DNA of 64,000 bases, taken from positions 1 through 64,000 of the forward strand of contig JAQXSW010000012.1 in NCBI GenBank assembly GCA_029219165.1. Reading direction: 5' to 3'. Source of the stretch: Oscillospiraceae bacterium (GTDB lineage: Bacteria; Bacillota; Clostridia; Oscillospirales; Acutalibacteraceae). A model generated the notes under the pieces. The model was not told the DNA's origin. It ran no database searches and saw only the letters and a program-made list of their open reading frames with translations. Below are positions 1-6,441 of the stretch, one piece after another (position 1 is the first letter of the stretch; the number at the start of each line of letters is the position of its first letter). The translations under genes and the position numbers were made by a program.

Positions 1-239
1 ACTTCATGCTTTACCTTAACATTGATACGAAAACGGGTTTGGAAACTCTCCGGTGTTTGCAAAGTCAGTTCTTCCGGGTCTTCTATGACGCCGCCGATAT
101 AATACGGCAAGCCACAGTTGGCATAAGAAATATAGCCGGAGCGCTCAAAAACCGTAATTTGAGCGTGTTCGTCTAATCTTCTGATACGGGTCGCAGCAGT
201 AGCGCCTCCGGCAACTCCGCCAACAATAACAACTTTCAT
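1..239 (-). CDS. CoA-disulfide reductase / NADH oxidase-like flavoprotein (N-terminus only)
   Basis: The first 79 residues are visible; the gene runs off the left edge. It begins with an FAD-binding Rossmann motif (MKVVIVGGVAGGATAA, residues 1-16) and carries SYANCGLPYYIGG at residues 38-50, whose Cys42 matches the single redox cysteine of the CoA-disulfide reductase/NADH oxidase/peroxidase family. Members of this family use NAD(P)H to reduce CoA disulfides, CoA persulfide or oxygen. It starts 4 bases after the rhodanese stop codon, so it is the last visible gene of the thioredoxin-rhodanese operon, and reduction of low-molecular-weight disulfides or persulfides fits that context. Some relatives carry a C-terminal rhodanese domain; whether this one does cannot be seen. 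Confidence 0.85.
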   Translation of the reverse strand, partial: MKVVIVGGVAGGATAATRIRRLDEHAQITVFERSGYISYANCGLPYYIGGVIEDPEELTLQTPESFQTRFRINVKVKHE

Positions 240-243
240 TGTA

Positions 244-564
244 TTATTTCACCACCTTACCTCGATAAGCACTGATACCTCCGATGTTTGTCACATTGGT
301 ATATCCCATTGATTTCAAAGCAGAAGTTGCCTGTGCGCTTCGGCCACCGCTGAGACAATGGACATAAATAGGCTTGTCAAAATCAGGAATACTGTTTTTA
401 ACAGCTTGAATGTTTTGTAAAGGGATGTTCACGCTTCCCTCGATATGACCTTGACCGTACTCATCAACCGTTCTTACATCTAACAGAACGGCATTCGTTG
501 TATTGCGCCATTCTTCCACACCCTTGTTGATATCCGGGCGTTTAAGAAAATCCATAAAGTTCAT
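244..564 (-). CDS. rhodanese-like sulfurtransferase, single domain
   Basis: A 106-residue single rhodanese domain. The active-site loop HCLSGGRS puts the persulfide-carrying Cys70 in the usual six-residue loop, and the CH2A-like element LLDVRTVDEYGQGHIEGS lies at residues 27-44. No signal peptide, so it should act in the cytosol. Its ATG overlaps the stop codon of the thioredoxin gene (ATGA), so the two are translationally coupled. With thioredoxin upstream and a CoA-disulfide-reductase-like protein downstream, it probably carries sulfane sulfur in thiol or persulfide homeostasis. The precise donor and acceptor cannot be read from sequence. Confidence 0.92.
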   Translation of the reverse strand: MNFMDFLKRPDINKGVEEWRNTTNAVLLDVRTVDEYGQGHIEGSVNIPLQNIQAVKNSIPDFDKPIYVHCLSGGRSAQATSALKSMGYTNVTNIGGISAYRGKVVK

Positions 565-869
565 TTTAACATCGCCTCCAAATTTGCTTTCGGCATAGCA
601 CCTATCTTAGTATTTGCTATTTTTCCGCCTTTCATAACAACAAACATAGGAATGCTTGCAACTGAGAAGGAAGCCGCCAGTTCAGGTTCTTCATCAACAT
701 TGACCTTACCTATAATTGCTTTGCCTTGATATTCATCCGCAAGTTCTGCAACCACCGACGACATCATGTGGCAAGGACCGCACCAAGTCGCCCAAAAGTC
801 AATCAGCACAGGAATATCGCTTCTTAACACCTGCTCAATGTTTTCTTTTGTAATTTTCAGTTCAGACAT
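561..869 (-). CDS. trxA: thioredoxin
   Basis: A 102-residue protein with the canonical WCGPC site (Cys30, Cys33), the FWATW lead-in and the cis-proline loop SIPMFVVMKGG; normal length for thioredoxin. I place the start at ATG 869 because AAGGAGGA stands 7 bases upstream; a longer reading frame to 962 has no such site. A TATAAT on the minus strand at 913-918 could start a separate transcript, between the Crp/Fnr gene and this one. Its product would reduce protein disulfides, and by context may reduce rhodanese persulfides. Confidence 0.95.
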   Translation of the reverse strand: MSELKITKENIEQVLRSDIPVLIDFWATWCGPCHMMSSVVAELADEYQGKAIIGKVNVDEEPELAASFSVASIPMFVVMKGGKIANTKIGAMPKANLEAMLK

Positions 870-951
870 ATTGAAATCCTCCTTGGAAGTAAAATTATTT
901 GTTTGTATTTCTATTATACTTGCAAGAGCATTCCGTTTCCGTAACTGAGTC

Positions 952-1617
952 TCATTCGGCAATATTTTTTAGTAATTCTATATTTTTGAGTATAACAATT
1001 CCACGGTTCAGTTCAATCAATCCGTCTGATTCAAACTGCCTGAGCATTCGTGCAACAACCTCACGGGCTGAATTGACCTCCTGCGCCATCGCCTCCTGCG
1101 TCATGCGAATGGTGCTGTCACCTGTTTTTTCATATCGGGATAAAAGAAATCTTGCCATTCGTTCATCAAAATGAGCAAAGAGTATTTGTTGCATAACCCA
1201 AACTACGGTTGAATACCGTTTAGCAGCCAACTCATAAATAAAACATTTGAAATGAATATTAGACTCCATCAACTTTGCGACAGTTCCGGCGTGAATTGCC
1301 AATAATTCTACTTCACTTTCTGCAACCATCTGTACATCAAGAGTGACGCCACCGATGACACAGGCAGACGAGAATACACAACAGTCGCCCTCAGATATAT
1401 GAAAGAGAGTGACTTCCCGCCCTTCTTCGGAAGTGATAAAAACACGAATAGAGCCTTTTTGAATATACACCATACCCATGCAGGAATCGCTGTAATCAAA
1501 AACGTAAACGCCTTTCTCATAAGTACGGTGCGTTGCTCCACATTTTGTTAATGTTCTTTCTTGTTCCGATAAATTATCCCAAAACGGTAACTTTGTAAGA
1601 GTTGCTTCTATTTCCAT
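952..1617 (-). CDS. Crp/Fnr family transcriptional regulator
   Basis: 221 residues: an N-terminal cyclic-nucleotide-binding-like beta barrel (about 1-125), a dimerisation helix, and a C-terminal winged helix (MTQEAMAQEVNSAREVVARM, about 160-180) ending in the wing IELNRGIVIL. It does not have the FNR N-terminal cysteine cluster. It does have five cysteines in the sensor half (26, 46, 79, 80, 86), including the GDCCVFSSAC element, so redox or thiol sensing is plausible but inferred. The start is ATG 1617, overlapping the TGA of the DUF134-NifX gene, with AAAGGG upstream; a GTG at 1626 is possible. It lies directly upstream of thioredoxin and rhodanese and is their likely regulator. Confidence 0.88.
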   Translation of the reverse strand: MEIEATLTKLPFWDNLSEQERTLTKCGATHRTYEKGVYVFDYSDSCMGMVYIQKGSIRVFITSEEGREVTLFHISEGDCCVFSSACVIGGVTLDVQMVAESEVELLAIHAGTVAKLMESNIHFKCFIYELAAKRYSTVVWVMQQILFAHFDERMARFLLSRYEKTGDSTIRMTQEAMAQEVNSAREVVARMLRQFESDGLIELNRGIVILKNIELLKNIAE

Positions 1618-2351
1618 CAATGACACCCTTTATTTCCACAGCTATGGCCTTCTTCATGGCCGTGGTGATTGCACATAACATTTGGATTATAGTTAAGCTT
1701 TCCGTCCAGCAGTGATTGTACCGCATCATCGGCACTGCCTGAGACGCCTGCGTATAATTTAATTCCGGCACTTCTAAGAGCGGTCTGAGCACCGCCTCCG
1801 ATGCCTGAGCAAATCAATACATCAATTCCGTTGTTAAATAGAAATTCTGCCAATGCGCCGTGACCGAAGCCTTCAGAGTCAACAACCCGAGAAGATAAAA
1901 TCTCACCGTCTTCAATATCATAGACTTTGAATTCCTTCGTGTGACCAAAGTGCTGAAAAATTTCGCTGTTTTCATATGTTACTGCAATCCTCATTGTATG
2001 TTCTCCTTTTTCTGATAGTATTCTTTCTTTTCTACACGGCTTACCAAAGCAACTTCTCTGTCCGGGGCAGATATGGTAATTGCCTCCGTTTATACTGAGT
2101 TGTTTGCCTTGAACCAAACATTCGGCAATTTTATATCGGGCTTTTTCGTATATTTCTGTAACCGTTGTTCTGGAAATTTCCATTGCTGCGGCACATTGCT
2201 CATGACTTTTTTTCTCATAGTCAACTAAACGAATTACCTCATATTCGTCTACAGTAAGTACATTTTCTTCCGGCTGTTCTACACCACCCGGGGAAAAACA
2301 AAGAAACTGAGGTTCCGAACAAACTCGCCTACATCTCTGTGGTCTTGGCAT
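1617..2351 (-). CDS. DUF134 DNA-binding domain fused to a NifX/NifB-type cofactor-binding domain
   Basis: 244 residues with two domains. Residues 1-85 match the DUF134 family: MPRPQRCRRVC start, conserved cysteines, and a sigma-like helix-turn-helix (LTVDEYEVIRLVDYEKKSH ... EISRTTVTEIYEKARYKIAE). Residues 120-244 form a dinitrogenase iron-molybdenum cofactor-type fold (MRIAVTYENSEIFQHFGHT) ending in a metal-binding His/Cys tail CNHHGHEEGHSCGNKGCH. No nif genes are visible, so a metal or Fe-S role other than nitrogenase is likely. Start 2351 is set by AAGGAG 7 bases upstream. A second strong site, AAGGAG 8 bases before ATG 1994 (Met120), could yield the NifX domain alone. The gene heads the operon. 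Confidence 0.85.
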   Translation of the reverse strand: MPRPQRCRRVCSEPQFLCFSPGGVEQPEENVLTVDEYEVIRLVDYEKKSHEQCAAAMEISRTTVTEIYEKARYKIAECLVQGKQLSINGGNYHICPGQRSCFGKPCRKERILSEKGEHTMRIAVTYENSEIFQHFGHTKEFKVYDIEDGEILSSRVVDSEGFGHGALAEFLFNNGIDVLICSGIGGGAQTALRSAGIKLYAGVSGSADDAVQSLLDGKLNYNPNVMCNHHGHEEGHSCGNKGCH

Positions 2352-2366
2352 ACCGTCACTCCTTTC

Positions 2367-2407
2367 CGACATATGTCGATTATACCATATTTTAATTTGT
2401 TTTCCAA
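2367..2407 (-). promoter_or_regulatory. promoter with perfect palindromic operator for the DUF134-NifX operon
   Basis: On the minus strand TTGGAA (2402-2407), a 17-base spacer and TATAAT (2379-2384) form a good vegetative promoter. Immediately downstream of the -10, the perfect 12-base palindrome CGACATATGTCG (2367-2378) covers the expected start site, about 15 bases before the start codon. A dyad at this position is typical of an autorepressor site; the DUF134 helix-turn-helix of the first gene is the obvious candidate to bind it, by inference. Confidence 0.7.
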
Positions 2408-2442
2408 TATTCTTGAAAAATTAAAAAAGCATTTAATCAAGT

Positions 2443-2578
2443 ATGACGTCTGCGACATTTACCTCTCTTTTGGGATATATGCTTGTCTGTTCCTTTACAC
2501 CGGGACCGGGTAATATACTGGCTCTGAATACTACAAGCACATACGGGTGGAAACGCAGTCGTTCACTGATCCTTGATG
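2443..2578 (+). pseudogene. LysE/RhtB-family exporter, N-terminal remnant
   Basis: The translation from ATG 2443 gives about 40 residues typical of the first membrane segment of LysE-type amino-acid exporters: the hallmark CSFTPGPGNILALNTTSTYGW followed by KRSRSLIL. The similarity stops near 2575, where unrelated sequence in another frame begins. A complete member has about 200 residues and six membrane segments, so this is a truncated gene. There is no convincing ribosome binding site. The break coincides with the serine-recombinase fragment that follows, which suggests a mobile element inserted here and later decayed. Confidence 0.65.
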
Positions 2579-2585
2579 ACCCACG

Positions 2586-2669
2586 AACCAGTGCATCAAA
2601 GAAAACGCATCCAAGGAGCAATCTCAAGAGGAATACGCAAGGAAGTACAACCGACTCGTTAAGCGTTAT
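2586..2669 (+). pseudogene. large serine recombinase, 28-codon coiled-coil fragment
   Basis: Read from 2586, the plus strand encodes 28 residues starting NQCIKEN and ending QEEYARKYNRLVKRY. These match almost residue for residue the segment NQCIKENATTQQSQEEYTKK...YNRLVKRY in the serine-recombinase fragment at 41397-41930. Stop codons flank it in this frame, and the nucleotide composition differs from its neighbours. It is a relic of a site-specific recombinase C-terminal coiled coil, fused to the broken LysE gene. Confidence 0.75.
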
Positions 2670-2731
2670 ATGTCGAAAAATATATGTTTGCTTTATTGAC
2701 ACACTAAAAATATGTATGATAAAATGAATTC

Positions 2732-2856
2732 ACCATAAAGAGTACGCGAGGGACAAGCCCGTTGACCGTACAGCAACCTGCAAAATGTAAGGTGCTAAAG
2801 CTTGGCTGATGGGAAAATAAAATTTAACTCCCATCAGAATGATGGGAGGTTTTTTT
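2732..2856 (+). ncRNA. SAM riboswitch, SAM-I/SAM-IV-like variant, with expression platform
   Basis: The core GCGAGGGACAAGCCCGTTGA (2746-2765), then GCAACC (2772-2777) and AAGGTGCTAAAGC (2789-2801), match the conserved nucleotides of the SAM-I superfamily (GAGGGAC-GCCC-TGA, GCAACC, GGTGCTAA). The P4 hairpin that normally follows GGTGCTAA in SAM-I is missing, which points to the SAM-I/SAM-IV variant class. The platform is clear: CTGATGGGA (2806-2814) can pair with TCCCATCAG (2829-2837), or CTCCCATCA (2828-2836) can pair with TGATGGGAG (2840-2848), followed by seven T. The second hairpin is both a terminator and a mask over the GGGAGG ribosome binding site of the gene at 2857. Confidence 0.75.
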
Positions 2857-3207
2857 ATGATAAAAAATGATTTGACAGGACGTAAATTTGAAGGTAAAGA
2901 TAGTACAGAATATGTTGTTGTTGCCGGAAAAGAGGGCGATGTAATTGCTTATGAGGAAACTTTAAATCCAAATGCATCGCTTTGTTTCTGCTGTGACGCT
3001 TTCGTGAACAATAACAGACTTTGTGGCACATATTTTGTCAGTTACACGGTGTCAAAAGTTGAATTTTTTAAAGAGATTGATATGTTCAGTGAAGATGAAA
3101 AAATGTGTGCTGAGAATATTGCTTTAGCATTACGAAAAAAGTATTACAAAATACCGACAGTGTTTTTAACTTTAGTTGGTGAGGCGTATTTAAGGGAGCG
3201 GTTTTAA
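2857..3207 (+). CDS. hypothetical protein under SAM-type riboswitch
   Basis: 116 residues, soluble, no signal peptide and no recognised domain. It contains a cysteine-rich patch SLCFCCDAF at about residues 42-50 and another cysteine in NNRLCGTYF. The start is ATG 2857, 7 bases after GGGAGG, the site that the riboswitch hairpin sequesters. The stop overlaps the ATG of the hydrolase (TAATG), so the two are co-translated. Control by a SAM riboswitch suggests a link to methionine, SAM or sulfur metabolism; the function itself is unknown. Confidence 0.75.
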   Translation: MIKNDLTGRKFEGKDSTEYVVVAGKEGDVIAYEETLNPNASLCFCCDAFVNNNRLCGTYFVSYTVSKVEFFKEIDMFSEDEKMCAENIALALRKKYYKIPTVFLTLVGEAYLRERF

Positions 3208-3806
3208 TGGAACGACTAGTCATATATGTGCATGGCAAAGGTGGTAGTGCAGAGGAGGCAAAGCACTATCAATCTTTATTTGAAGATAGTGATGTTGTTG
3301 GTTTTGACTATAAATCTCAAAATCCGTGGGATGCGAAAATAGAATTTTCAAGTTTTTTTGATTTGCACAGCAATGGATATAATTCAGTTGTTTTAATTGC
3401 AAACAGCATAGGGGCTTTTTTCACCATGAACGCACTTGCTGAAAAGAAAATTTCGCAAGCCATGTTTATTTCACCTATTGTAAATATGGAAAAATTAATT
3501 ACGGATATGATGTTATGGTCAAATGTAACAGAGGATGAACTGCAAAGTAAAAAGGAAATTCCAACCACGTTTGGAGAAGTTTTATCTTGGGAATACTTGT
3601 GCTATGTTCGAAAGCATCCAATTGAATGGAATACCCCTACACATATTTTATACGGTGAAAATGATAATTTAACCACTATAGATACTATATCCGAATTTGC
3701 AAACCAAATTGGCGCAACGCTCACTGTAATGAAGGGTGGGGAACACTGGTTTCATACCGATGAACATATGAAGTTTGTTGACAATTGGATTTGCAGTTTA
3801 ATCTAG
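3207..3806 (+). CDS. small alpha/beta hydrolase
   Basis: 199 residues with an alpha/beta-hydrolase layout: the N-terminal strand and oxyanion loop VIYVHGKGGSAEEA (residues 5-18), a nucleophile elbow ANSIGA with Ser67 (G-x-S-x-G replaced by N-S-I-G), an acid in LYGENDNLTT, and a final histidine in GGEHWFHTDEH. No signal peptide, so cytosolic. It resembles short RBBP9/YdeN-type or dienelactone-like hydrolases. GGGAGCGG precedes the start, which overlaps the upstream stop; it is the second gene of the riboswitch-controlled operon. The substrate is unknown. Confidence 0.8.
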   Translation: MERLVIYVHGKGGSAEEAKHYQSLFEDSDVVGFDYKSQNPWDAKIEFSSFFDLHSNGYNSVVLIANSIGAFFTMNALAEKKISQAMFISPIVNMEKLITDMMLWSNVTEDELQSKKEIPTTFGEVLSWEYLCYVRKHPIEWNTPTHILYGENDNLTTIDTISEFANQIGATLTVMKGGEHWFHTDEHMKFVDNWICSLI

Positions 3807-3901
3807 TGGAAATTTTTTAAATAATAAAAAATCCCCTTGCGTTAGGGGTTGCTTGTGACGTAGCGTAATGTGTTATTTTTAGCGCAAGGAGGTGAAAAGC
3901 T

Positions 3902-4639
3902 ATGTCAAAATACACGACCGGAGAAATTGCAAAACTGTGTGGGGTGACGGTCAGAACGGTGCAGTATTATGATTCCCGCGGAATTCTTGTACCGACAGAA
4001 CTGACAGAAGGCGGACGACGTCTTTATTCCGAAGATGATCTAAAGCGAATGAAGATTATATGTTTCCTAAGAGGTTTAGGACTCCCAATTGATTCTATAT
4101 CTCAGATTCTTTCCGAGGACGATCCGGGTAGCGTAATTTCATTACTGCTGGAACAACAGGAACAGGCGCTAAAACAAGAAATGGAAGAACGTCAGGATCG
4201 GTTGGCAAAATTGGAAGAACTGAATCGCGAGCTGAAAACTATCAAAAAAATTTCTCTCGAATCCATAGGCGACGTAGCTTATACAATGACAAATAAGAAA
4301 GAACTGAAAAAAATTCATATGATAATGCTGTTGACCGGAATTCCAATTACTATATTCCAGTGGACATCCATTATTCTTTGGATTACGAATGGTCTTTGGT
4401 GGTTATTTGCAGTTTGGGTTGTAATTGCAGGTATATTTGGAATTTTGATTTCACGATATTATTTTAAAAGCGTTGCCTACATTTGCCCACAGTGCCATAC
4501 CATTTTTAGACCAGCGTTTAAAGAGGCCTTTTGGGCAAGACACACTCCGGCTACTCGTAAACTTACTTGTACAACTTGTGGACATAATGGCTTCTGTGTA
4601 GAAGTCGTAGCTGACTTGGAGGTGTCAAGTGATGAGTGA
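3902..4639 (+). CDS. MerR-family regulator with membrane segments and zinc ribbon
   Basis: 245 residues. Residues 1-70 are a MerR winged helix (TTGEIAKLCGVTVRTVQYYD), followed by a coiled coil of about 85-118. Then come two membrane spans (139-161 and 165-185) and a four-cysteine zinc ribbon (Cys195, Cys198, Cys223, Cys226). A DNA-binding protein tethered to the membrane is unusual and suggests sensing of envelope state. AAGGAGG precedes the start. Upstream, CCTTGCG (3835-3841) and CGCAAGG flank the ribosome binding region as an inverted repeat. The next gene, a YhfC-like membrane protein, overlaps it by 8 bases and is probably co-regulated. Confidence 0.85.
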   Translation: MSKYTTGEIAKLCGVTVRTVQYYDSRGILVPTELTEGGRRLYSEDDLKRMKIICFLRGLGLPIDSISQILSEDDPGSVISLLLEQQEQALKQEMEERQDRLAKLEELNRELKTIKKISLESIGDVAYTMTNKKELKKIHMIMLLTGIPITIFQWTSIILWITNGLWWLFAVWVVIAGIFGILISRYYFKSVAYICPQCHTIFRPAFKEAFWARHTPATRKLTCTTCGHNGFCVEVVADLEVSSDE

Positions 4640-5462
4640 ATTTTATGATATTTCATTTACAACAACTAATATTGTTTCCCTTGGGCTTACGGTTTTATTG
4701 TTATTTTTGATACCGATTGTATTTTGGGTGGCTTGGCATAAATCGCATAAGGGTGAGTTAAAACTTAAATATTTGCTGTTTGGTGCAATTGGTTTTATTG
4801 TATCTGTACGAGTTCTTGAACTCGGAGTTCATGCTATATGCATTATGTCAGATAATCCTATATCAAGATTCATAAATGGAAATACTGTGGCTTATGTTCT
4901 TTATGGAATTGTTATGGCCGGTGTGTTTGAGGAATGTGGACGATATATCATTTTCAAATATATTTTGAAGAAAGATAAAACGCGAGAAAATGTTGTTCTG
5001 TATGGTATAGGTCATGCGGGAATTGAGGTTTGGACGGTTGTTCTTCCTATGATTCTCCTTGAACTTGCAGTTGCATTGATGTTTTCTTCAGGAGATATTT
5101 CTTCGGCACTTTCTACACTGAATATTACGGAAGAAACGGCAGCGTCAGCATTGCCAACGGTTTTAAGTGCATCCCAGTTTGGAATTGGTATGTTGCTTTT
5201 GTTTACATTGGAGCGTATCTTCGTCATGTTTATACACATTGGGCTTACTGTGATTGTGTTTTATGGTGTGTCAGAAAAAAGGAAGGTTTTTCTTTGCTTG
5301 GCTATTCTCCTACATATGCTTGTTGATGTCTTCCCGGCCTTGTATCAAAGAGCTGTTATACCAATGTGGCTTTGCGAGGTTTGGCTGGCTGTTTGGGCTG
5401 TTATAATAGTAATTTTGAGTGTCAAACTATATAAAAAAATAAAGATACAGGCTGAGGGATGA
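4632..5462 (+). CDS. YhfC-family intramembrane metalloprotease-like protein
   Basis: 276 residues, strongly hydrophobic with about seven to eight predicted membrane spans. It has the motifs of the YhfC/CPBP-like intramembrane proteases: EECGRYIIFKY, GIGHAGIEVW, and late HIG and HMLVD histidine motifs that would bind a catalytic metal. The start is ATG 4632, with GGAGGTG upstream inside the MerR gene. Overlap with the membrane-tethered MerR gene suggests a regulator-target or regulator-protease pair; proteolytic release of the regulator is a guess. The peptidase activity of this family is inferred from motifs. Confidence 0.8.
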   Translation: MSEFYDISFTTTNIVSLGLTVLLLFLIPIVFWVAWHKSHKGELKLKYLLFGAIGFIVSVRVLELGVHAICIMSDNPISRFINGNTVAYVLYGIVMAGVFEECGRYIIFKYILKKDKTRENVVLYGIGHAGIEVWTVVLPMILLELAVALMFSSGDISSALSTLNITEETAASALPTVLSASQFGIGMLLLFTLERIFVMFIHIGLTVIVFYGVSEKRKVFLCLAILLHMLVDVFPALYQRAVIPMWLCEVWLAVWAVIIVILSVKLYKKIKIQAEG

Positions 5463-5478
5463 GTAGTTGAAAAAAATT

Positions 5479-5511
5479 AAGGTCAATCTGTTAAGATTGA
5501 CCTTGTTTTTT
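5479..5511. terminator. bidirectional terminator between convergent genes
   Basis: AAGGTCAATCT and AGATTGACCTT form an 11-base stem with a short loop, followed by T-rich sequence on the plus strand and by a run of A (T on the minus strand) on the other side. It serves both the YhfC-like gene and the DUF805 gene, whose stop codon lies within the T-tract. Confidence 0.9.
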
Positions 5512-6100
5512 ATTCTTTTGGACTTCCGCAGTTGCTACAGAAATTTCCACTATTTACTTTTCCACATTTACAAATCCATTTGGCTTCTTTTGTTTCAAAG
5601 GTCTCTTCAACTATTGGAGCTTCTTCAACAGGCACATCTACCACAGGAGCGTTTTCCTGCGGAGAAGTTTTTGGTTGTGATGGTGTATAGCTTTGAGTTC
5701 CGCTATTTCCACCGAAGTCAATAACAGGGGTGTCTGAACTTGGGAAACAAAGAAATACAATTAATGCAATTTGTCCAATTGATGGAACAAAGTTAATGAA
5801 GAAGAACCACCAAGGAAAGCCTGCATCACGTAGACGGCGAATTGTCATTGCAAGTCCTGCAATAGTGATAAAAATTGAAACAATTGAAATTCCTAGAGTC
5901 AAAATACCACCGACTATTAATCCAAGTACGCCTGAGTCGTCTCCGGCTGCAAAACATATTGTAATAATAACAGATACAACTATTCCAACAATAATATAGA
6001 AAATTGTTATGGCAAGTGTTGCTAACCAGTATTTTGATCTATCTGTTTTACCTCCAAAGTCACTAAAACGATCAAGCATTTCTTTTAAAGCATCAATCAT
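5510..6100 (-). CDS. DUF805 membrane protein with C-terminal zinc ribbon
   Basis: 196 residues. The N-terminal half is a DUF805 domain (FSDFGGKTDRSKYWLATL near the start, then three to four membrane spans and the family motif IRRLRDAGFPWWFFF). A Pro/Glu-rich linker follows and then a zinc ribbon CKCG...CSNCG near the end. The DUF805 family has no firmly established function. It is monocistronic, with a strong promoter upstream. The tail resembles those of the SPFH and MerR proteins elsewhere in this window. Confidence 0.88.
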   Translation of the reverse strand: MIDALKEMLDRFSDFGGKTDRSKYWLATLAITIFYIIVGIVVSVIITICFAAGDDSGVLGLIVGGILTLGISIVSIFITIAGLAMTIRRLRDAGFPWWFFFINFVPSIGQIALIVFLCFPSSDTPVIDFGGNSGTQSYTPSQPKTSPQENAPVVDVPVEEAPIVEETFETKEAKWICKCGKVNSGNFCSNCGSPKE

Positions 6101-6135
6101 AAAAACACCTCATTTTTCATTTTATGACACTTTTC

Positions 6136-6164
6136 ATTCTAAATATATTTTAAAAATATGTCAA
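6136..6164 (-). promoter_or_regulatory. promoter of the DUF805 gene
   Basis: On the minus strand TTGACA (6159-6164), 17 bases, then TAGAAT (6136-6141). The position, about 35 bases upstream of the start codon, fits the DUF805 gene. Confidence 0.75.
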
Positions 6165-6175
6165 TGCACTAAAGT

Positions 6176-6390
6176 GGGGACGGTTCTCGGTTGTTGGGGA
6201 CGGTTCTTGGTTGTGGAGAACCGTCCCCGGTTGTGGAGAACCGTCCCCGGTTGCGGAGAACCGTCCCCGGTTGCGGAGAACCGTCCCCGGTTGTGGAGAA
6301 CCGTCCCCGGTTGCAGAGAACCGTCCCCGGTTGCAGAGAACCGTCCCCGGTTGTGAAGAACCGTCCCCGGTTGTGAAGAATGGTCCCGCA
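6176..6390. repeat. 20-base tandem repeat array with inverted cores
   Basis: Eight copies of CCGTCCCCGG recur at exactly 20-base steps (6221, 6241, 6261 ... 6361) within the unit AGAACCGTCCCCGGTTGYRG, and a ninth degenerate copy follows at 6381. Upstream, two units carry the core in reverse orientation (GGGGACGGTTCT) while the GGTTG linker keeps the same direction and the same 20-base phase. The reverse and forward cores can form a perfect 12-base-pair hairpin. The array ends about 50 bases before the Y-family polymerase start. The core resembles REP-like GGGGACGGTTCT elements seen in other Firmicutes; no transposase lies beside it. Confidence 0.92.
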
Positions 6391-6441
6391 AATCGGACCG
6401 GTTTGTGGTATAATAATAAAAAACAGTTAGGAGGGGAGACA

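Noticed and set aside
6176-6390. CRISPR array
   Set aside because: The 20-base unit repeats without unique spacers; variation is only one to three bases in the linker, and no cas gene is near.
6211-6441. N-terminal extension of the Y-family polymerase through the repeats
   Set aside because: The period of 20 is not a multiple of three, so all frames stay open by repetition. The polymerase has a strong ribosome site at 6442, and the family starts there.
6391-6441. SOS (LexA) box for the polymerase
   Set aside because: No CGAAC-N4-GTTCG dyad is present upstream.
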